Source: Pseudomonas asiatica
GTDB taxonomy: Bacteria > Pseudomonadota > Gammaproteobacteria > Pseudomonadales > Pseudomonadaceae
NCBI RefSeq assembly: GCF_040214835.1
Contig: NZ_CP157874.1
Coordinates: 187,001-251,000 of the forward strand
Direction of reading: 5' to 3'
DNA: 64,000 nucleotides
Positions within the stretch are counted from its first letter, which is position 1, and each line of letters opens with the position of its first letter. This document shows, one piece after another, positions 8,938 through 18,484 of this stretch. The position numbers and the translations under genes are program-made. The notes below the pieces were generated by a model. That model was not told where the DNA came from and did not search any database. It saw only the letters and a list, made by a program, of their open reading frames with translations.

Positions 8938-9576
8938 ATGAAAGATCCCTACGCACCAGGCTTCTGGTGCTCCGTGACGATCCTGGGCACGTTGACGGCC
9001 AGTTATTTCTACGGCATACGGCAAACGCAACAGATGAACCAGGCGGTGCATTTCCTGTATGCCGCTGCCGCTGTCACTGTGGCGGTTGCACTGGTGGCGC
9101 TGGCCTGGATCGCCTGGCAGCAACTGCACCTGAACAAGCGTGAGGTGGTGCAGGGGCGAACGTTGCTGACCATCTGGAACACCAAGGTCGCGCTACGCCG
9201 CGTCGAGACGGTGTTCGACCGTTACTTCTGGGGCAGCTACTGGCATTCGGGGCGCACCTTCGAAGAGGTCATGGGCGAGCTCAAGGGCACGCCGCTGGAG
9301 CAGAGCCTGGATGCCCTGAAACGCCAGTGCCGCTTGCTCGATCGCGAAATTCATGACCACCATCACCACTGGCTGGCCAATGCCCGCGACCTGTCCAGCG
9401 TGGCCCAGGCCATGGCCCGTGAACGCTACCAGCTGGATGTGGGAGAGCCGACCCGCAGCGGCCATGGCAACACCGCCGTGCTCAACCGGGACCTGGAAGT
9501 GCTGGTGTACACCTGGTCGGCGCGCCTGCGCAGTTTCGACCATCAGCTGGACGAGCTGGAGCGCGCCTACCACTGA
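8938..9576 (+). CDS. Uncharacterised inner-membrane protein with cytoplasmic helical domain
   Basis: A 212-residue protein I do not recognise. Two hydrophobic segments (about residues 9-25 and 36-60) are followed by a soluble, helix-rich region. Visible features are an aromatic cluster RYFWGSYWHSGRTFEEVM near residue 100 and a His-rich patch DHHHHW near residue 140. The start at 8938 has AAGGGG about eight bases upstream. It is convergent with the CBS gene, 6 bp apart. It has no catalytic motif I can name; a structural or sensor role is only a guess. Confidence 0.75.
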   Translation: MKDPYAPGFWCSVTILGTLTASYFYGIRQTQQMNQAVHFLYAAAAVTVAVALVALAWIAWQQLHLNKREVVQGRTLLTIWNTKVALRRVETVFDRYFWGSYWHSGRTFEEVMGELKGTPLEQSLDALKRQCRLLDREIHDHHHHWLANARDLSSVAQAMARERYQLDVGEPTRSGHGNTAVLNRDLEVLVYTWSARLRSFDHQLDELERAYH

Positions 9577-9582
9577 GGTGCT

Positions 9583-10020
9583 TCATTCGCCGCGGATGTA
9601 TTGCTCCAGTTTCAGGATCAGGTTTGCCTGTTCGGCGATGGTTTCCTTGACCAGGTCACCGATCGACAGCAGGCCGAGCAGCTCGCCATTGCTGACCACC
9701 GGCAGGTGGCGCAGGTGGCGGTTGGTCATCAGGTTCATGCAGTACTCGAGGTTCTGCTTCGGTTCCACGGTGACCACCGGCGCACTCATGATCTCGCGCA
9801 CAGGGGTGGCGGCGGACGAGCGGCCCTTCAGCACCAGTTTGCGCGCATAGTCCCGTTCACTGACGATACCCACTACCTGGTTGGCCTCGACCACCGGTAG
9901 CGCACCGACGTTTTTCTCCGCCAGCAGCTTCAGGGCGTCGAGTACCGAGTCATCCGGGCCGATGGTGTACACGGTCTGGTGCTGGGACTTGGTCTTGAGG
10001 ATTTGTTCGACGGTCTTCAT
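9583..10020 (-). CDS. CBS-pair domain protein
   Basis: A 145-residue protein made of two CBS motifs (residues 10-70 and 78-135) with no attached catalytic domain. Recognisable segments are VLDALKLLAEKNVGALPVV, GIVSERDYARKLVLKGRSS, and MTNRHLRHLPVV followed by GLLSIGDLVK. CBS pairs bind adenine nucleotides and often act as stress-responsive regulatory modules. The start at 10020 was chosen over longer frames because the domain begins at once and GAGG lies five bases upstream. A REP pair lies behind its promoter. Confidence 0.9.
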   Translation of the reverse strand: MKTVEQILKTKSQHQTVYTIGPDDSVLDALKLLAEKNVGALPVVEANQVVGIVSERDYARKLVLKGRSSAATPVREIMSAPVVTVEPKQNLEYCMNLMTNRHLRHLPVVSNGELLGLLSIGDLVKETIAEQANLILKLEQYIRGE

Positions 10021-10144
10021 ACGGGCCTCTGCGGGTGAAAAAAGCGATGTCTCGGAGTAAATAAAGCATCCGGCACGGCGCTCTGCACGGCAATGCAGGA
10101 AACGGCATCGAGTCGATTGAAAAACGTCATGAGCGGTCGCCTGT

Positions 10145-10225
10145 GCCGGCCTCCTCGCGGGCATGCCCGCTCCCACAGGTTGCGTAATTCCTGTGGGAGC
10201 GGGCGTGCCCGCGAAGAGGCCGGTA
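10145..10225. repeat. REP pair, GCGGGCATGCCCGC family
   Basis: Inverted pair: GCCGGCCTCCTCGCGGGCAT, continuing to CCCGCTCCCACAGG, then a unit with CTGTGGGAGCGGGCGTGCCC and GCGAAGAGGCCGG, separated by about ten bases. It ends just after the stop of the M20 peptidase gene. Confidence 0.88.
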
Positions 10226-10233
10226 GAGTTGGC

Positions 10234-11964
10234 TCAGAGCTTCGGCATCTGCCCGATCCGCGCCACCATCTCGCTCACCACCTGCAAGTCCAGCATGAAC
10301 TGCTCAACGGTCTTGAACTCGTTGTCGTTGTGCCCGGTGTACTTCACATCCGGCATGGCCAGGCCGAACTGCACGCCGTTAGGCAAGTCGTGTACCGAGG
10401 TGGCACCCGCCGAGGTACCGAACTCGTGCTTCATGCCCAGGTTCTCGGTGGCCACATCAAGCAAGGCCTTGACCCATTCGCCCTCGGGGTTGCGGTACAT
10501 CGGCTCGTCCAGGCTGTAGTCGAAGGCCACCGAGGTATGGCTCTGCCGGGTCCATTTGCCCAGCTTGTCAGCCAGTTCGTCCTTGATCGTGGCAATTGGC
10601 TTGCCTTTCGGAATGCGCAGGTTCACCGCCAGTTTCAGGCCTTTTTCATCCACCCCGACAAAGGTCAGCGAGGCGGTCAGCGGGCCCATGAACGAATCCT
10701 TGAAGGCCACGCCGAGCTTGTTGCCCAGGTAGTCCAGGCCCCAGTTGTCGGTGGCATAGCGGGCGGCATCGGTGAAGTGGTTGTGCTTGAGCGGCACATC
10801 CTTGCCCAGGCCGTTGATGAAACCAAGCATGCGCGCCACCGGGTTGACCCCGGACTCCGGCTCCGAAGAGTGGGCGGACACGCCGGTCACGGTGAGCAAC
10901 ACCTGCTTGCCATCGGCCTTGGCGGCGATGCTGAAGTCGCCGCCATTGCGCTTCACGTAATCGGCGCCGGCTTTTTCCAGCTGGCTGGCCAGCTTCGCCG
11001 GGTTGTCGGTGACCAAGGTCGCGACCGAGGTTGTCGGGATCTGGTTGGTGGCCAGGCCGCCGGTCAGGTTGACGATCTCGGCACCCTTGCCACTGGCCTG
11101 GCGCTTGCTGAAGCTGGCCATGATCGTGCCGTAGCCTTTCTCGGCGATGACCACCGGGTAGCCGCCATCGAGGGCCAGGTTGTAGTCGGGCGTGGGGTTG
11201 CGTTCGAAGTAGTAGGGGATGGCATCACCGCTGGTTTCTTCAGTGGTGTCGATCAGCAGCTTGAACTGGCGAGCCAGCGGCAGGTTCTCGTCCTTGGCCA
11301 CTTTCAGCGCGTACATCGCCACGACAATGCCGTTCTTGTCGTCTTCGGTGCCGCGGCCGTACATGCGGTCACCGACCAGGGTGACCTTGAACGGGTCCAG
11401 GCGCGTGCCATCGGCCAGCTTCCAGTTGTCCGGGTTGACCGGCACTACGTCGGCGTGGGCATGGATGCCGACCACTTCCTTGCCGCTGCCCAGCGAAATC
11501 TCGTACACCCTGTTGTCGATATTGCGGAAAGCCAGGCCGAAGCTGTCGGCCAGGGCCTTGATCTTGTCGGCGATCCTGAGGAACTCGGGGTTCTCGTGCT
11601 GCGGCGTGCCTTCGACGTTGAAGGTGGGGATGGCCACCAGTTCACGCAGGGTTTCGCTGGCAGCCTTGCCGTACTTGATGCGGGTATACAGGCCGAGCAG
11701 GCGGTTGATCTCGTTCTGCTGCTCGGCGGCCAGTGGCTTGCCGGCCAGGTAGGCATCCAGGGTTGCCGCGAGGTTGTCGGCCTTGGCCAGGTCGCTGCCT
11801 TTGAGCTTGCCGAGGAACTGCTTGAAGTCGCTTGGGTCGCTGCCGTCGAAGGCTTTGACAATGGCCGCGGACTGCTGCTGGGTAAGGTTGGCCTGTGCCG
11901 GTTGGGTGAACAGGCCGATGCTGGCCAGCAGCAGGGTGGTGGCGGTAAGTTTTTTCAGGTGCAT
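10234..11964 (-). CDS. M20 family metallopeptidase (dipeptidase-like), exported
   Basis: A protein of about 576 residues. The N-terminal LTATTLLLASIGLFTQPAQA is a signal peptide, so it acts in the periplasm. Co-catalytic zinc ligands are visible in HAHADVVPVN, RGTEDDKNG and DTTEETSG (the EE pair holds the catalytic Glu), and the last His in KYTGHNDNE. The family removes N-terminal residues from short peptides. Three in-frame ATG codons (11991, 11976, 11964) are possible; 11964 gives the most compact signal peptide, though the ribosome site is not clear for any. No operon partner. Confidence 0.87.
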   Translation of the reverse strand: MHLKKLTATTLLLASIGLFTQPAQANLTQQQSAAIVKAFDGSDPSDFKQFLGKLKGSDLAKADNLAATLDAYLAGKPLAAEQQNEINRLLGLYTRIKYGKAASETLRELVAIPTFNVEGTPQHENPEFLRIADKIKALADSFGLAFRNIDNRVYEISLGSGKEVVGIHAHADVVPVNPDNWKLADGTRLDPFKVTLVGDRMYGRGTEDDKNGIVVAMYALKVAKDENLPLARQFKLLIDTTEETSGDAIPYYFERNPTPDYNLALDGGYPVVIAEKGYGTIMASFSKRQASGKGAEIVNLTGGLATNQIPTTSVATLVTDNPAKLASQLEKAGADYVKRNGGDFSIAAKADGKQVLLTVTGVSAHSSEPESGVNPVARMLGFINGLGKDVPLKHNHFTDAARYATDNWGLDYLGNKLGVAFKDSFMGPLTASLTFVGVDEKGLKLAVNLRIPKGKPIATIKDELADKLGKWTRQSHTSVAFDYSLDEPMYRNPEGEWVKALLDVATENLGMKHEFGTSAGATSVHDLPNGVQFGLAMPDVKYTGHNDNEFKTVEQFMLDLQVVSEMVARIGQMPKL

Positions 11965-12091
11965 GGTTGTGCGCATTCCTTCGCCAATCATTGTTGTGGG
12001 TTACCCGTCGGGAAACGGGAAGACGCCCACGCTAACACCAATGACCCGTGGCACGGGAGTGCCAGAAACGCGACATGTCGCACAAACGAAA

Positions 12092-12116
12092 AAGCCCCGG
12101 GCGAGTTGCCGGGGCC
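12092..12116. terminator. GC-rich hairpin, probable Rho-independent terminator
   Basis: GCCCCGGGCGAGTTGCCGGGGC forms a strong stem. On the minus strand it is followed by five T residues (GGGGCTTTTTCG), so as a terminator it fits leftward transcription better; rightward it is followed only by CTTTCTG. No leftward gene is seen between here and the MocR start, so what it terminates is unclear. Confidence 0.5.
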
Positions 12117-12228
12117 TTTCTGTGCTTCTGTCCCGTCCTGAGCAAGGTTCATACCTACAGCCCGGGGCGTAGCGCAGCGCGCGGGATTCGCGTGTAACCT
12201 GTGCCTGCGCTTTTTCACAAGTGACCCC

Positions 12229-13644
12229 GTGAGTATGGAAGCAGACAACAACACCAAGTCCCACTACACCTACCAGGCCGTGTACCGGTACCTGCTCGAT
12301 TGGATCGAGGCCTCACCGTCGGACGTTGAACAGCGCCTGCCGTCGTTGCGCCAGCTGGCCCAGCGCCTGAACGTGTCGGTGTCCTCCACCAAGTACGCCT
12401 ATTCGCTGCTCGAAGACGAGGGCCGGGTATACGCGAGGCCCAGGCTCGGTTATTTCACCCGAGCCAGCAAGGCGCCGCTGCACGGCGAATGTTCACCCAG
12501 CCTGCTCGATACGGTGTTTTCCAGCGCCCGCCAGCCCGGCATGCTGGCCCTGAGCAGCGACGCGCCGGCCATGCTGCTGTCGCTGGAGAAACCGCTGCTG
12601 ATGATCGAGCGTGAACTGGCGCGCCAGTACCCCCGCTCCCATGCGCCGCTGTACCAGCCGTTCGGCGAGCCGGAGCTGCGCGGTGTGCTGGCCGACCGCT
12701 ACACTCGCTCGCCCCAGCGCTACTGGCATGCCGAGCATGTGTTCATCGGCTCGGACCTGCGCAGCATCCTCGAGCTGTCGTTGCGCGCCCTGGGCTTGGA
12801 AGGCCAGGTGGCGCTGGTCGAGTCGCCTTGTTCCTGGGCGGTGCTGCGGCAGTTGCTGGCTGCGCGCATGACCATCGTCGAGGTGCCATTGCGCGCCGAC
12901 GGCCGTTTCGACCTGGAGCAGTTCCGTCAGTTGCTGCATGCCCAGCCCGTGCGCCTGGCGGTGCTGTCGTCGGCCACCAATGTGCCCCAGGGCGGGTTGA
13001 TGCCGGCCGCGGACAAGCGGCAGATCTCCCGCTGGCTGGCCGAGCGGGATGTGTGGCTGTTCGAGAACGATGGCTACGGCGAGTTCTGCTTTGAGGCCTC
13101 GCCGGCCCGCTATCGTGACTTCGCCGACCCCAACCGCTTGCTGGTGTTTTCCACGCTCGACAAAGTCATCGGATCCGAGGCGCCCTATGGATACCTGCTG
13201 TGTCGGCGCCAAACCGAGCAGTTGCAGCAGCTGTTTCTGGAACGTGCCTTCCGCCTATCGCCGATACGCCAGAAGGCCATCGCCAAGATGTACACCACCC
13301 GCCGGGTTGACCAGCACTTGCAGTTGCTACGCGCCATGCTGCGCGAACGCATGCAGCACATGCAGGGCCTGCTGGAGCTCCACGGCCAAGGTTGCCTGCG
13401 CTGGGTCGCGCCCCAGGGCGGGGCCAGCCTGTGGCTGGAAGCGACCCGGCCGGTGGAAATGCGCCGGGTATTCCAGCGCCTGCTGAGCCAGCGCATCGTC
13501 ATCGCGCCCGGGGAAATCTTCAGTCAGCGGGGCCTGTGGCGCAGCCATCTGCGCTTGTGCTACACGCTGGACTGGAGCAAGGACATTCCCCAGGCGCTGC
13601 AGCGCCTGGTCAAGGCGATCCAGGACGAGGCTCAGACGCCGTAG
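12229..13644 (+). CDS. MocR/PdxR-like transcriptional regulator (GntR DNA-binding plus aminotransferase domain)
   Basis: A protein of about 471 residues. Residues 10-75 form a GntR-type winged helix ([31 protein letters not shown]). The rest is a fold-type I aminotransferase-like domain, with the probable PLP lysine in [11 protein letters not shown] (about residue 311) and a C-terminal LRLCYTL segment. MocR proteins use PLP or an amino-acid adduct as effector and usually control a neighbouring gene set. The start may be GTG 12229 or ATG 12235; neither has a clear ribosome site. Its 3' end overlaps panB tail-to-tail by 13 bp. It is the likely pathway regulator of the cluster to its right. Confidence 0.88.
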   Translation: MSMEADNNTKSHYTYQAVYRYLLDWIEASPSDVEQRLPSLRQLAQRLNVSVSSTKYAYSLLEDEGRVYARPRLGYFTRASKAPLHGECSPSLLDTVFSSARQPGMLALSSDAPAMLLSLEKPLLMIERELARQYPRSHAPLYQPFGEPELRGVLADRYTRSPQRYWHAEHVFIGSDLRSILELSLRALGLEGQVALVESPCSWAVLRQLLAARMTIVEVPLRADGRFDLEQFRQLLHAQPVRLAVLSSATNVPQGGLMPAADKRQISRWLAERDVWLFENDGYGEFCFEASPARYRDFADPNRLLVFSTLDKVIGSEAPYGYLLCRRQTEQLQQLFLERAFRLSPIRQKAIAKMYTTRRVDQHLQLLRAMLRERMQHMQGLLELHGQGCLRWVAPQGGASLWLEATRPVEMRRVFQRLLSQRIVIAPGEIFSQRGLWRSHLRLCYTLDWSKDIPQALQRLVKAIQDEAQTP

Positions 13645-14447
13645 CAGTGCTCAAGCGTCGGGAAGGTGCCGTCACGCACCTCGTCTGCGAAGTGCGTGCA
13701 GGCCTTGCGAATCACACCGGCGACATCGGCGTACTGCTTGACGAACCGTGGCACATGCTCACCCCCCAAGCCCAGCAGGTCCTCGGTGACCAGCACCTGG
13801 CCATCGCAGGTCGGGGAGGCGCCGATACCGATGGTTGGCTTGTCGCTGGCCTCGGTTATGGCCCGGGCCACCGGCTCGGCGACGCCTTCGAGCAGCAGCG
13901 CGAAGGCGCCCGCCCGCAGGTTGGCGCGTGCATCGGCCATCAATGCTGCGCCGCTTTCCGAGCTCATGCCCTGGGCCTTGTAGCCGCCCATGACGTTGAC
14001 GAACTGCGGCATCAGGCCGATGTGCGCCATCACCGGCACACCGCGTTCCACCAGAAATTCCACGGTGCCGGCCAGCACCTGGTTGACTTCCAGTTTCACC
14101 CCGGCGCAGCCGGTACGGGCAAGCACCTCGGCGCAGTTGCGAAACGCCTGCTCGGGGCTCTCCTGATAGCTGCCGAACGGCATGTCGGCGATCACGCAGG
14201 CCAGGCGCGTGCTGTCGACCACCGCGCGGGTATGGGCGATGGTCTCGTCCAGGCGCATGCCCAGAGTAGAACTGCGTCCGTAGCCGACCATCGCGGTGGA
14301 GTCACCGACCAGGATGAAGTCGACCACGGGGTCGATTACCTGGGCAATCGCGCTGGAGTATGCCGTCAGCGAGACGATCTTCTGACGGCCTTTCATGGCC
14401 ACCAGTTGCGGGACAGTCATTCGTCCGTTACGGATATGCGTGCTCAT
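13632..14447 (-). CDS. panB: 3-methyl-2-oxobutanoate hydroxymethyltransferase (PanB) homologue
   Basis: A 271-residue PanB-family enzyme: residues 25-60 include [15 protein letters not shown] and the metal/substrate motif [15 protein letters not shown]; later come [10 protein letters not shown] and [11 protein letters not shown]. The family adds a hydroxymethyl group from methylene-THF to a 2-oxo acid (ketopantoate synthesis). The start at 14447 has AAGGAG seven bases upstream. It is the last gene of a leftward cluster of ligases and a mutase, and panC is not beside it. That suggests a duplicate used for a specialised product rather than vitamin B5, but I cannot see whether another panB exists. 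Confidence 0.88.
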   Translation of the reverse strand: MSTHIRNGRMTVPQLVAMKGRQKIVSLTAYSSAIAQVIDPVVDFILVGDSTAMVGYGRSSTLGMRLDETIAHTRAVVDSTRLACVIADMPFGSYQESPEQAFRNCAEVLARTGCAGVKLEVNQVLAGTVEFLVERGVPVMAHIGLMPQFVNVMGGYKAQGMSSESGAALMADARANLRAGAFALLLEGVAEPVARAITEASDKPTIGIGASPTCDGQVLVTEDLLGLGGEHVPRFVKQYADVAGVIRKACTHFADEVRDGTFPTLEHCYGV

Positions 14448-14494
14448 CAGTGTCTCCTTAGTGGTGAAACGGCCCCGGTAATCGGGGCTCCCGG

Positions 14495-15748
14495 TTACAG
14501 CCAGTCTTGCTCCCACGTCCGCCAGGCGAGTTGGTCCTGGCGGATGCGGTCAGGTTGCGGATGGACCATGAACACGGCCCCCGGCGAACTGTTGAGGTCG
14601 ACGGTCGGCGCCAGGGCGCGGCCGTCGCTGAAACGCCAGCGGGCGCTGTGGTAAGAGGCCAGCTGGTCGAGGTGCGAGGTTACCCGGCCCAGGTCGAAGC
14701 GACCCTGGCCGCGGGCGATCAGGTTGAGGGTGCAGGCCGCCTGCAGCTGGCGATAGCGCCGTGGGCGCTGCAGCAGGCGCGCTGGGGTCAGGCATGCCTC
14801 GACGGTCAGGCTGACCTGGTCGGCGCCGGTGGCAGCCTGCAGGGCGGGTGGGTTGGCCAGGCCGGACAGGCGCGCGCCGGTTTCCAGCAAGCGTGGCCCG
14901 GCGGCGGTGAGGATCACCTCGGTATGTGCCGGACCCTCACCGATAGCCAGGGCATCGAGCACGCCCTCGACATAGCCGACCAGGGCCTCCAGCCACGGGT
15001 CGTCGGGGGCCAGCAGGTATTCGCTGTCGTAGATCTTTCGCCCATCCTCGCTCAGGGTCTTGGTGCAGCGCCAGGCATCGCTGAGCCAGTGCCGGCCTTG
15101 GTGGCTGACGGTGTTGATCACGTACTCGTCCCCTTCGAGGTACTCCTGCACCAGCACTTCATGGTTGTCGCACATCATCAGGTTGGTGCCGCCGAGGATA
15201 GCGTCGGCGGCATCGCGGACCTGGCTGGCGTTGCGGCAGATGAACACCTGGTCGGAGCCAGCGCTGTCCAGCGGCTTGACCACCACCGGCCGCGGACCCT
15301 GGGCCTGGAACCAGGCGCAGGCCTGCTCGGCACTGCCGGTGCGCAATTGCGCTGCCACCGGCAGACCTGCGGCGGCCACCTGCTCGGCCATCAGCGCCTT
15401 GTCGCGGCGCGCTGCCGACAGCGCCGGGTCGTTGCCCGGCAGACCAAGGGTGGCGGCCAGGCGATCGGCCAGCTCAACGCCGAACTCGCTGCCGGTCAGC
15501 ACGGCTTCGGGGTGCTGGGCCGCCAGCACCTGACACAGTGGCTCGAAGCCGACCTCGTGCAGTTGGTAGCGCTGGGCGAACAGGGCCTGCGGGCAGCTGG
15601 CGGCGAAGGCGGCCGGCATGTCCCGTCGCGAGCTCACGTGCAGCAGCGGACGGTGCTCGGCCAGGGCACGAGCGAGAAAGGCCCCGGTGGAGTAGGCGTC
15701 CACCAGTACCAGTGGGCGCTGGCCCGGTTCAATGCAAGGGTTGGTCAT
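14495..15748 (-). CDS. ATP-grasp domain carboxylate-amine ligase (first of two)
   Basis: A 417-residue protein. An N-terminal Rossmann-like part (residues 1-110) is followed by an ATP-grasp domain: [16 protein letters not shown] (nucleotide-binding Lys and loop), [17 protein letters not shown] (the E-x-L-x-G-x-E pattern) and [19 protein letters not shown] (metal-binding Glu residues). It resembles amino-acid ligases that build dipeptides via an acyl phosphate; substrates cannot be read. Its start lies 20 bp inside the preceding mutase-like gene, a translational coupling. No signal peptide, so cytoplasmic. Confidence 0.87.
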   Translation of the reverse strand: MTNPCIEPGQRPLVLVDAYSTGAFLARALAEHRPLLHVSSRRDMPAAFAASCPQALFAQRYQLHEVGFEPLCQVLAAQHPEAVLTGSEFGVELADRLAATLGLPGNDPALSAARRDKALMAEQVAAAGLPVAAQLRTGSAEQACAWFQAQGPRPVVVKPLDSAGSDQVFICRNASQVRDAADAILGGTNLMMCDNHEVLVQEYLEGDEYVINTVSHQGRHWLSDAWRCTKTLSEDGRKIYDSEYLLAPDDPWLEALVGYVEGVLDALAIGEGPAHTEVILTAAGPRLLETGARLSGLANPPALQAATGADQVSLTVEACLTPARLLQRPRRYRQLQAACTLNLIARGQGRFDLGRVTSHLDQLASYHSARWRFSDGRALAPTVDLNSSPGAVFMVHPQPDRIRQDQLAWRTWEQDWL

Positions 15749-16985
15749 AACGGTTCACCATGTAGTGCAGCATCTGGAACAGTTGGTCGGCGCGCACGCC
15801 GTGTTCGGCGTTGCCTGCCGCGTGGCTACGCGCAAGCGGCAGGCCGCCCAGGGTGGCCCAGCGCAGCGCACCGTGGTCGTCGATCAGGGTGGTGGCGCGG
15901 CCGGCGTTGTCGGAGTGCAGGCAGTAGGGAATATCCAGCAAACCTCGGGCGAAGGCCTGCAGCAGCGCAATGCCCAGGTCGGCGTGCAGGTCGAGCACGG
16001 CGTCGACCAGTTGCCTGGTTTCCATCAGGATTTCCTCGTAATAGCCCTGGTTGGCAGGATCGAGCGCCGCTGGTGCCTGCGCCGCGCTGCTGCTGGCCAT
16101 GTCCAGCGCCTGAAGGTTGTCGCGCACCGAGGGAATCTGTCGGGCTTCGGCCACGGTCTTGACGATCAGCCGTTCGCAACCGGTGGCCTGTGCCAGGCGG
16201 GCGCTGTCGACGATCAACCGGCGGGCGCCATGTTCGGTACAGGGGAACACGCCCATGTAGGTGTACACCACCACGTGCCAATGGATATCGCCCAAGTAGT
16301 GCGCCGCCAACTGGCGCAAGGCGCGCAGCGCGCCTTGGTCCTGGGCCATGCTGGTGCCCTGGGCATAGCTCAGCGACACGCTGCGGATGCCGTACTGGCG
16401 AAAGAACATGGTTTCGAGCAGGCCGACCGCCAGCAGCATCGAGGGTGGGCATAACTGACCCAGCAGGCAGCCGCCGAAGCTCTCGATATGGCCATGCGCG
16501 GTGCCCTCGGCCAGCGCACGGCAGCTTTGTCCCCAGGCGTCCACCGCACGCAGCAGCGGCAAGCGACTGTAGGGCATGCAGTAGGACACAGGGCCGCCTT
16601 CGGTGGCATCCAGGCCAACTGCGGCCATGCGCTTGAAGATGTTCTGCGGCTGGGCCGTGCCATGGCGTACCTGGATCGGAAAGTGCTCGCTGTAGAGGCC
16701 GTCGAGCATGCCGCGCAGGGCTTCCAGCGGGTGGCTGACGATGGGAAAGCCATTGAGCGGGCTGCCGTCGTTGAGGCAGCGCAGGGCGCTCTGGTAATCG
16801 CCGACACGGGTGTAGCTGTCGAGGGTGATGGTGCCCAGGGCGTCCGGTTGGCGGGCCACGGCCTCCAGGCCAGCACGCATGCTGGGGATGTCGGCGAAAC
16901 CCATGCGCGGCTGCACCACAAGCTGCCTGCGCTCGCGGGCGCGTTCGATGAAGCGCTGGAAGTGGCTGGTATTCGTGCTGGCCAT
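15729..16985 (-). CDS. Methylaspartate (glutamate) mutase epsilon-subunit-like protein
   Basis: A 418-residue protein resembling subunit E of B12-dependent glutamate mutase: an RMGFADIPSMRAGLEA start, TITLDSYTRVGDY, and SHPLEALRGMLDGL. RHGTAQPQNIFKRMAAVGLDATEGGPVSYC and VSLSYAQGTSMAQDQGALRA belong to the same barrel (quoted in part). It is shorter than the roughly 480 residues usual for this subunit. Glutamate mutase interconverts glutamate and 3-methylaspartate. The ATG at 16985 comes two bases after the stop of the PP-loop gene. The matching small B12-binding subunit is three genes upstream, at 19752. Confidence 0.8.
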   Translation of the reverse strand: MASTNTSHFQRFIERARERRQLVVQPRMGFADIPSMRAGLEAVARQPDALGTITLDSYTRVGDYQSALRCLNDGSPLNGFPIVSHPLEALRGMLDGLYSEHFPIQVRHGTAQPQNIFKRMAAVGLDATEGGPVSYCMPYSRLPLLRAVDAWGQSCRALAEGTAHGHIESFGGCLLGQLCPPSMLLAVGLLETMFFRQYGIRSVSLSYAQGTSMAQDQGALRALRQLAAHYLGDIHWHVVVYTYMGVFPCTEHGARRLIVDSARLAQATGCERLIVKTVAEARQIPSVRDNLQALDMASSSAAQAPAALDPANQGYYEEILMETRQLVDAVLDLHADLGIALLQAFARGLLDIPYCLHSDNAGRATTLIDDHGALRWATLGGLPLARSHAAGNAEHGVRADQLFQMLHYMVNRYDQPLH

Positions 16986-16987
16986 GG

Positions 16988-18484
16988 TCAACGCCCTGAC
17001 ACCAGTTCGACCACCTGTTCACCGGTGATCGGATCGTGACGCACGATCCGCCCCTTGTGCGGGTCGCCGGCGCGCACTCGGGCGATCAGCGAGGTATCGC
17101 TGTCGAAATCGATGGGCGCGTGCCGGTAAAGGCTGCGCAATGCCGCCAGCGGCAGGCCGCTGACCTCACCAAGCCATTGGCCGAGCATCTCGTCCTCGGC
17201 CTGGCCGTCAAGCAGCGCGTGCAAGTCCTCCAGCCGCCCGACAATCTGAGGATGACGCAGGCTCAGGTATAGCGCCAGGTCACGGCCATGGCTGACGAAG
17301 GGCGAGAACTGCATGCAGACAAGCTGCTCTTCGTCGAGGTCAAAAGCCGAGCGGGCGAAGCTGTCGGCCAGGGCGCGCCGGTTGGCCATGCCTGCGGCGC
17401 CGGCATAGGGCGCCAGGGCCAGCTCGATAAGACGATCGGGCATTTCCTTCTTGCGCATCAAGGCCTGGGCCAGTTCCAGGTATTCGGCCAGGCCATCATC
17501 GTAGCTGCGTCCTTGCACCTGCTCGGCCTTGAGCCCGCGCAGATGGGCCATGAGCATCGGGTTGGCGCAGTCCGACTCGGTGAAGCTGAATGCCAGCTCC
17601 TCGAAACGGAAGCCGAGGAACTCGGTGATCAGCTCCCAGTGGTCGTCGACCCGGTAGCTCACCAGGTCGTAGATGCTGATGAACGCAGGTTCCCCGCCGG
17701 CGTTGCCGGTACTGACCCGACGCTCGTCAAGTGCGGCGTCGAAGCCTTCGCCGAGCAGTTCGATGAAGTAGGCCTGGGCGATACCGTCCAGCGCCTGCAG
17801 CAGCCCGCGAAAGCCTTGGCGGCGGCAGGCCTCGACGTTCAGCCCCAGGCGTTCGGCCAGGCGCATGATCCAGGTGAAGTAGTGCTTCTGTTCCTTGCGC
17901 GAGTCGCCGGTGACCACCGCGTCGACGCCACCCTGCCACCAGGCGGCGCGGCCAAAGAAGTCGGCCACCGCAAGGTTGCAGCTGTTGCAGAAGGTCGGGC
18001 GACCGTCGCCGGCGGTGCGGTGGCCGTTCATCAGCACGTCGAAGCGGTTCATCGCCTTCACCTGGCCGGGGAAGGGCAGGTGGCGTTCGAACGGGCGGAT
18101 CTGCCGGTGGTCGACCACCAGCATCTCGACCCGTGCGTCGCCGTACAGCGCCAGGGCATGGTAGACCCGATCGATGTTGGCCATCACCGCGTCGGCCACC
18201 CCGGCATGACGCATGTTGGCGATACGCAGGTGGAAGGTGCGACCATGGGTGATGGCCAGGTGCAGCTGGGTCGCACGCAGCAGCGACACGGTATAGGAGC
18301 TGTCCTTGCCGCCGCCGTAGGCGACCATCAGGCGGTAGTCGGCCAGGCCTTCCAGGCCTCCGGCGGCCTCGATCAGGCGTTCGCCGAACACGCGCACGGC
18401 GTTCTGGTCGTTGTCGCTCAGGTAAGGGGTGAGCCGGGCCAGCAGCGCGGCGTCGTCGTGTTCGGTACGTGCGGCGTGGTTCAT
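16988..18484 (-). CDS. PP-loop ATPase (N-type ATP pyrophosphatase) of unknown specificity
   Basis: A 498-residue cytoplasmic protein. The PP-loop YGGGKDSS is at residues 56-63, a variant of SGGxDS. A CxxC pair (FCNSC, Cys166 and Cys169) follows, with VTGDSRKEQKHYF after it. The family adenylates a carbonyl or carboxyl oxygen and then transfers nitrogen or sulfur; CxxC members often carry a metal cluster or handle sulfur. The C-terminal 250 residues match nothing I know. It overlaps the ATP-grasp gene upstream by ATGA. It could be an amidotransferase-like or thiolation enzyme; I cannot choose. Confidence 0.8.
   Translation of the reverse strand: MNHAARTEHDDAALLARLTPYLSDNDQNAVRVFGERLIEAAGGLEGLADYRLMVAYGGGKDSSYTVSLLRATQLHLAITHGRTFHLRIANMRHAGVADAVMANIDRVYHALALYGDARVEMLVVDHRQIRPFERHLPFPGQVKAMNRFDVLMNGHRTAGDGRPTFCNSCNLAVADFFGRAAWWQGGVDAVVTGDSRKEQKHYFTWIMRLAERLGLNVEACRRQGFRGLLQALDGIAQAYFIELLGEGFDAALDERRVSTGNAGGEPAFISIYDLVSYRVDDHWELITEFLGFRFEELAFSFTESDCANPMLMAHLRGLKAEQVQGRSYDDGLAEYLELAQALMRKKEMPDRLIELALAPYAGAAGMANRRALADSFARSAFDLDEEQLVCMQFSPFVSHGRDLALYLSLRHPQIVGRLEDLHALLDGQAEDEMLGQWLGEVSGLPLAALRSLYRHAPIDFDSDTSLIARVRAGDPHKGRIVRHDPITGEQVVELVSGR

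Noticed and set aside
10093..12141. A 682-codon plus-strand frame opposite the M20 peptidase
   Set aside because: Its composition (His, Gly, Val, Gln) is that of an antisense frame, and it begins inside a REP element.
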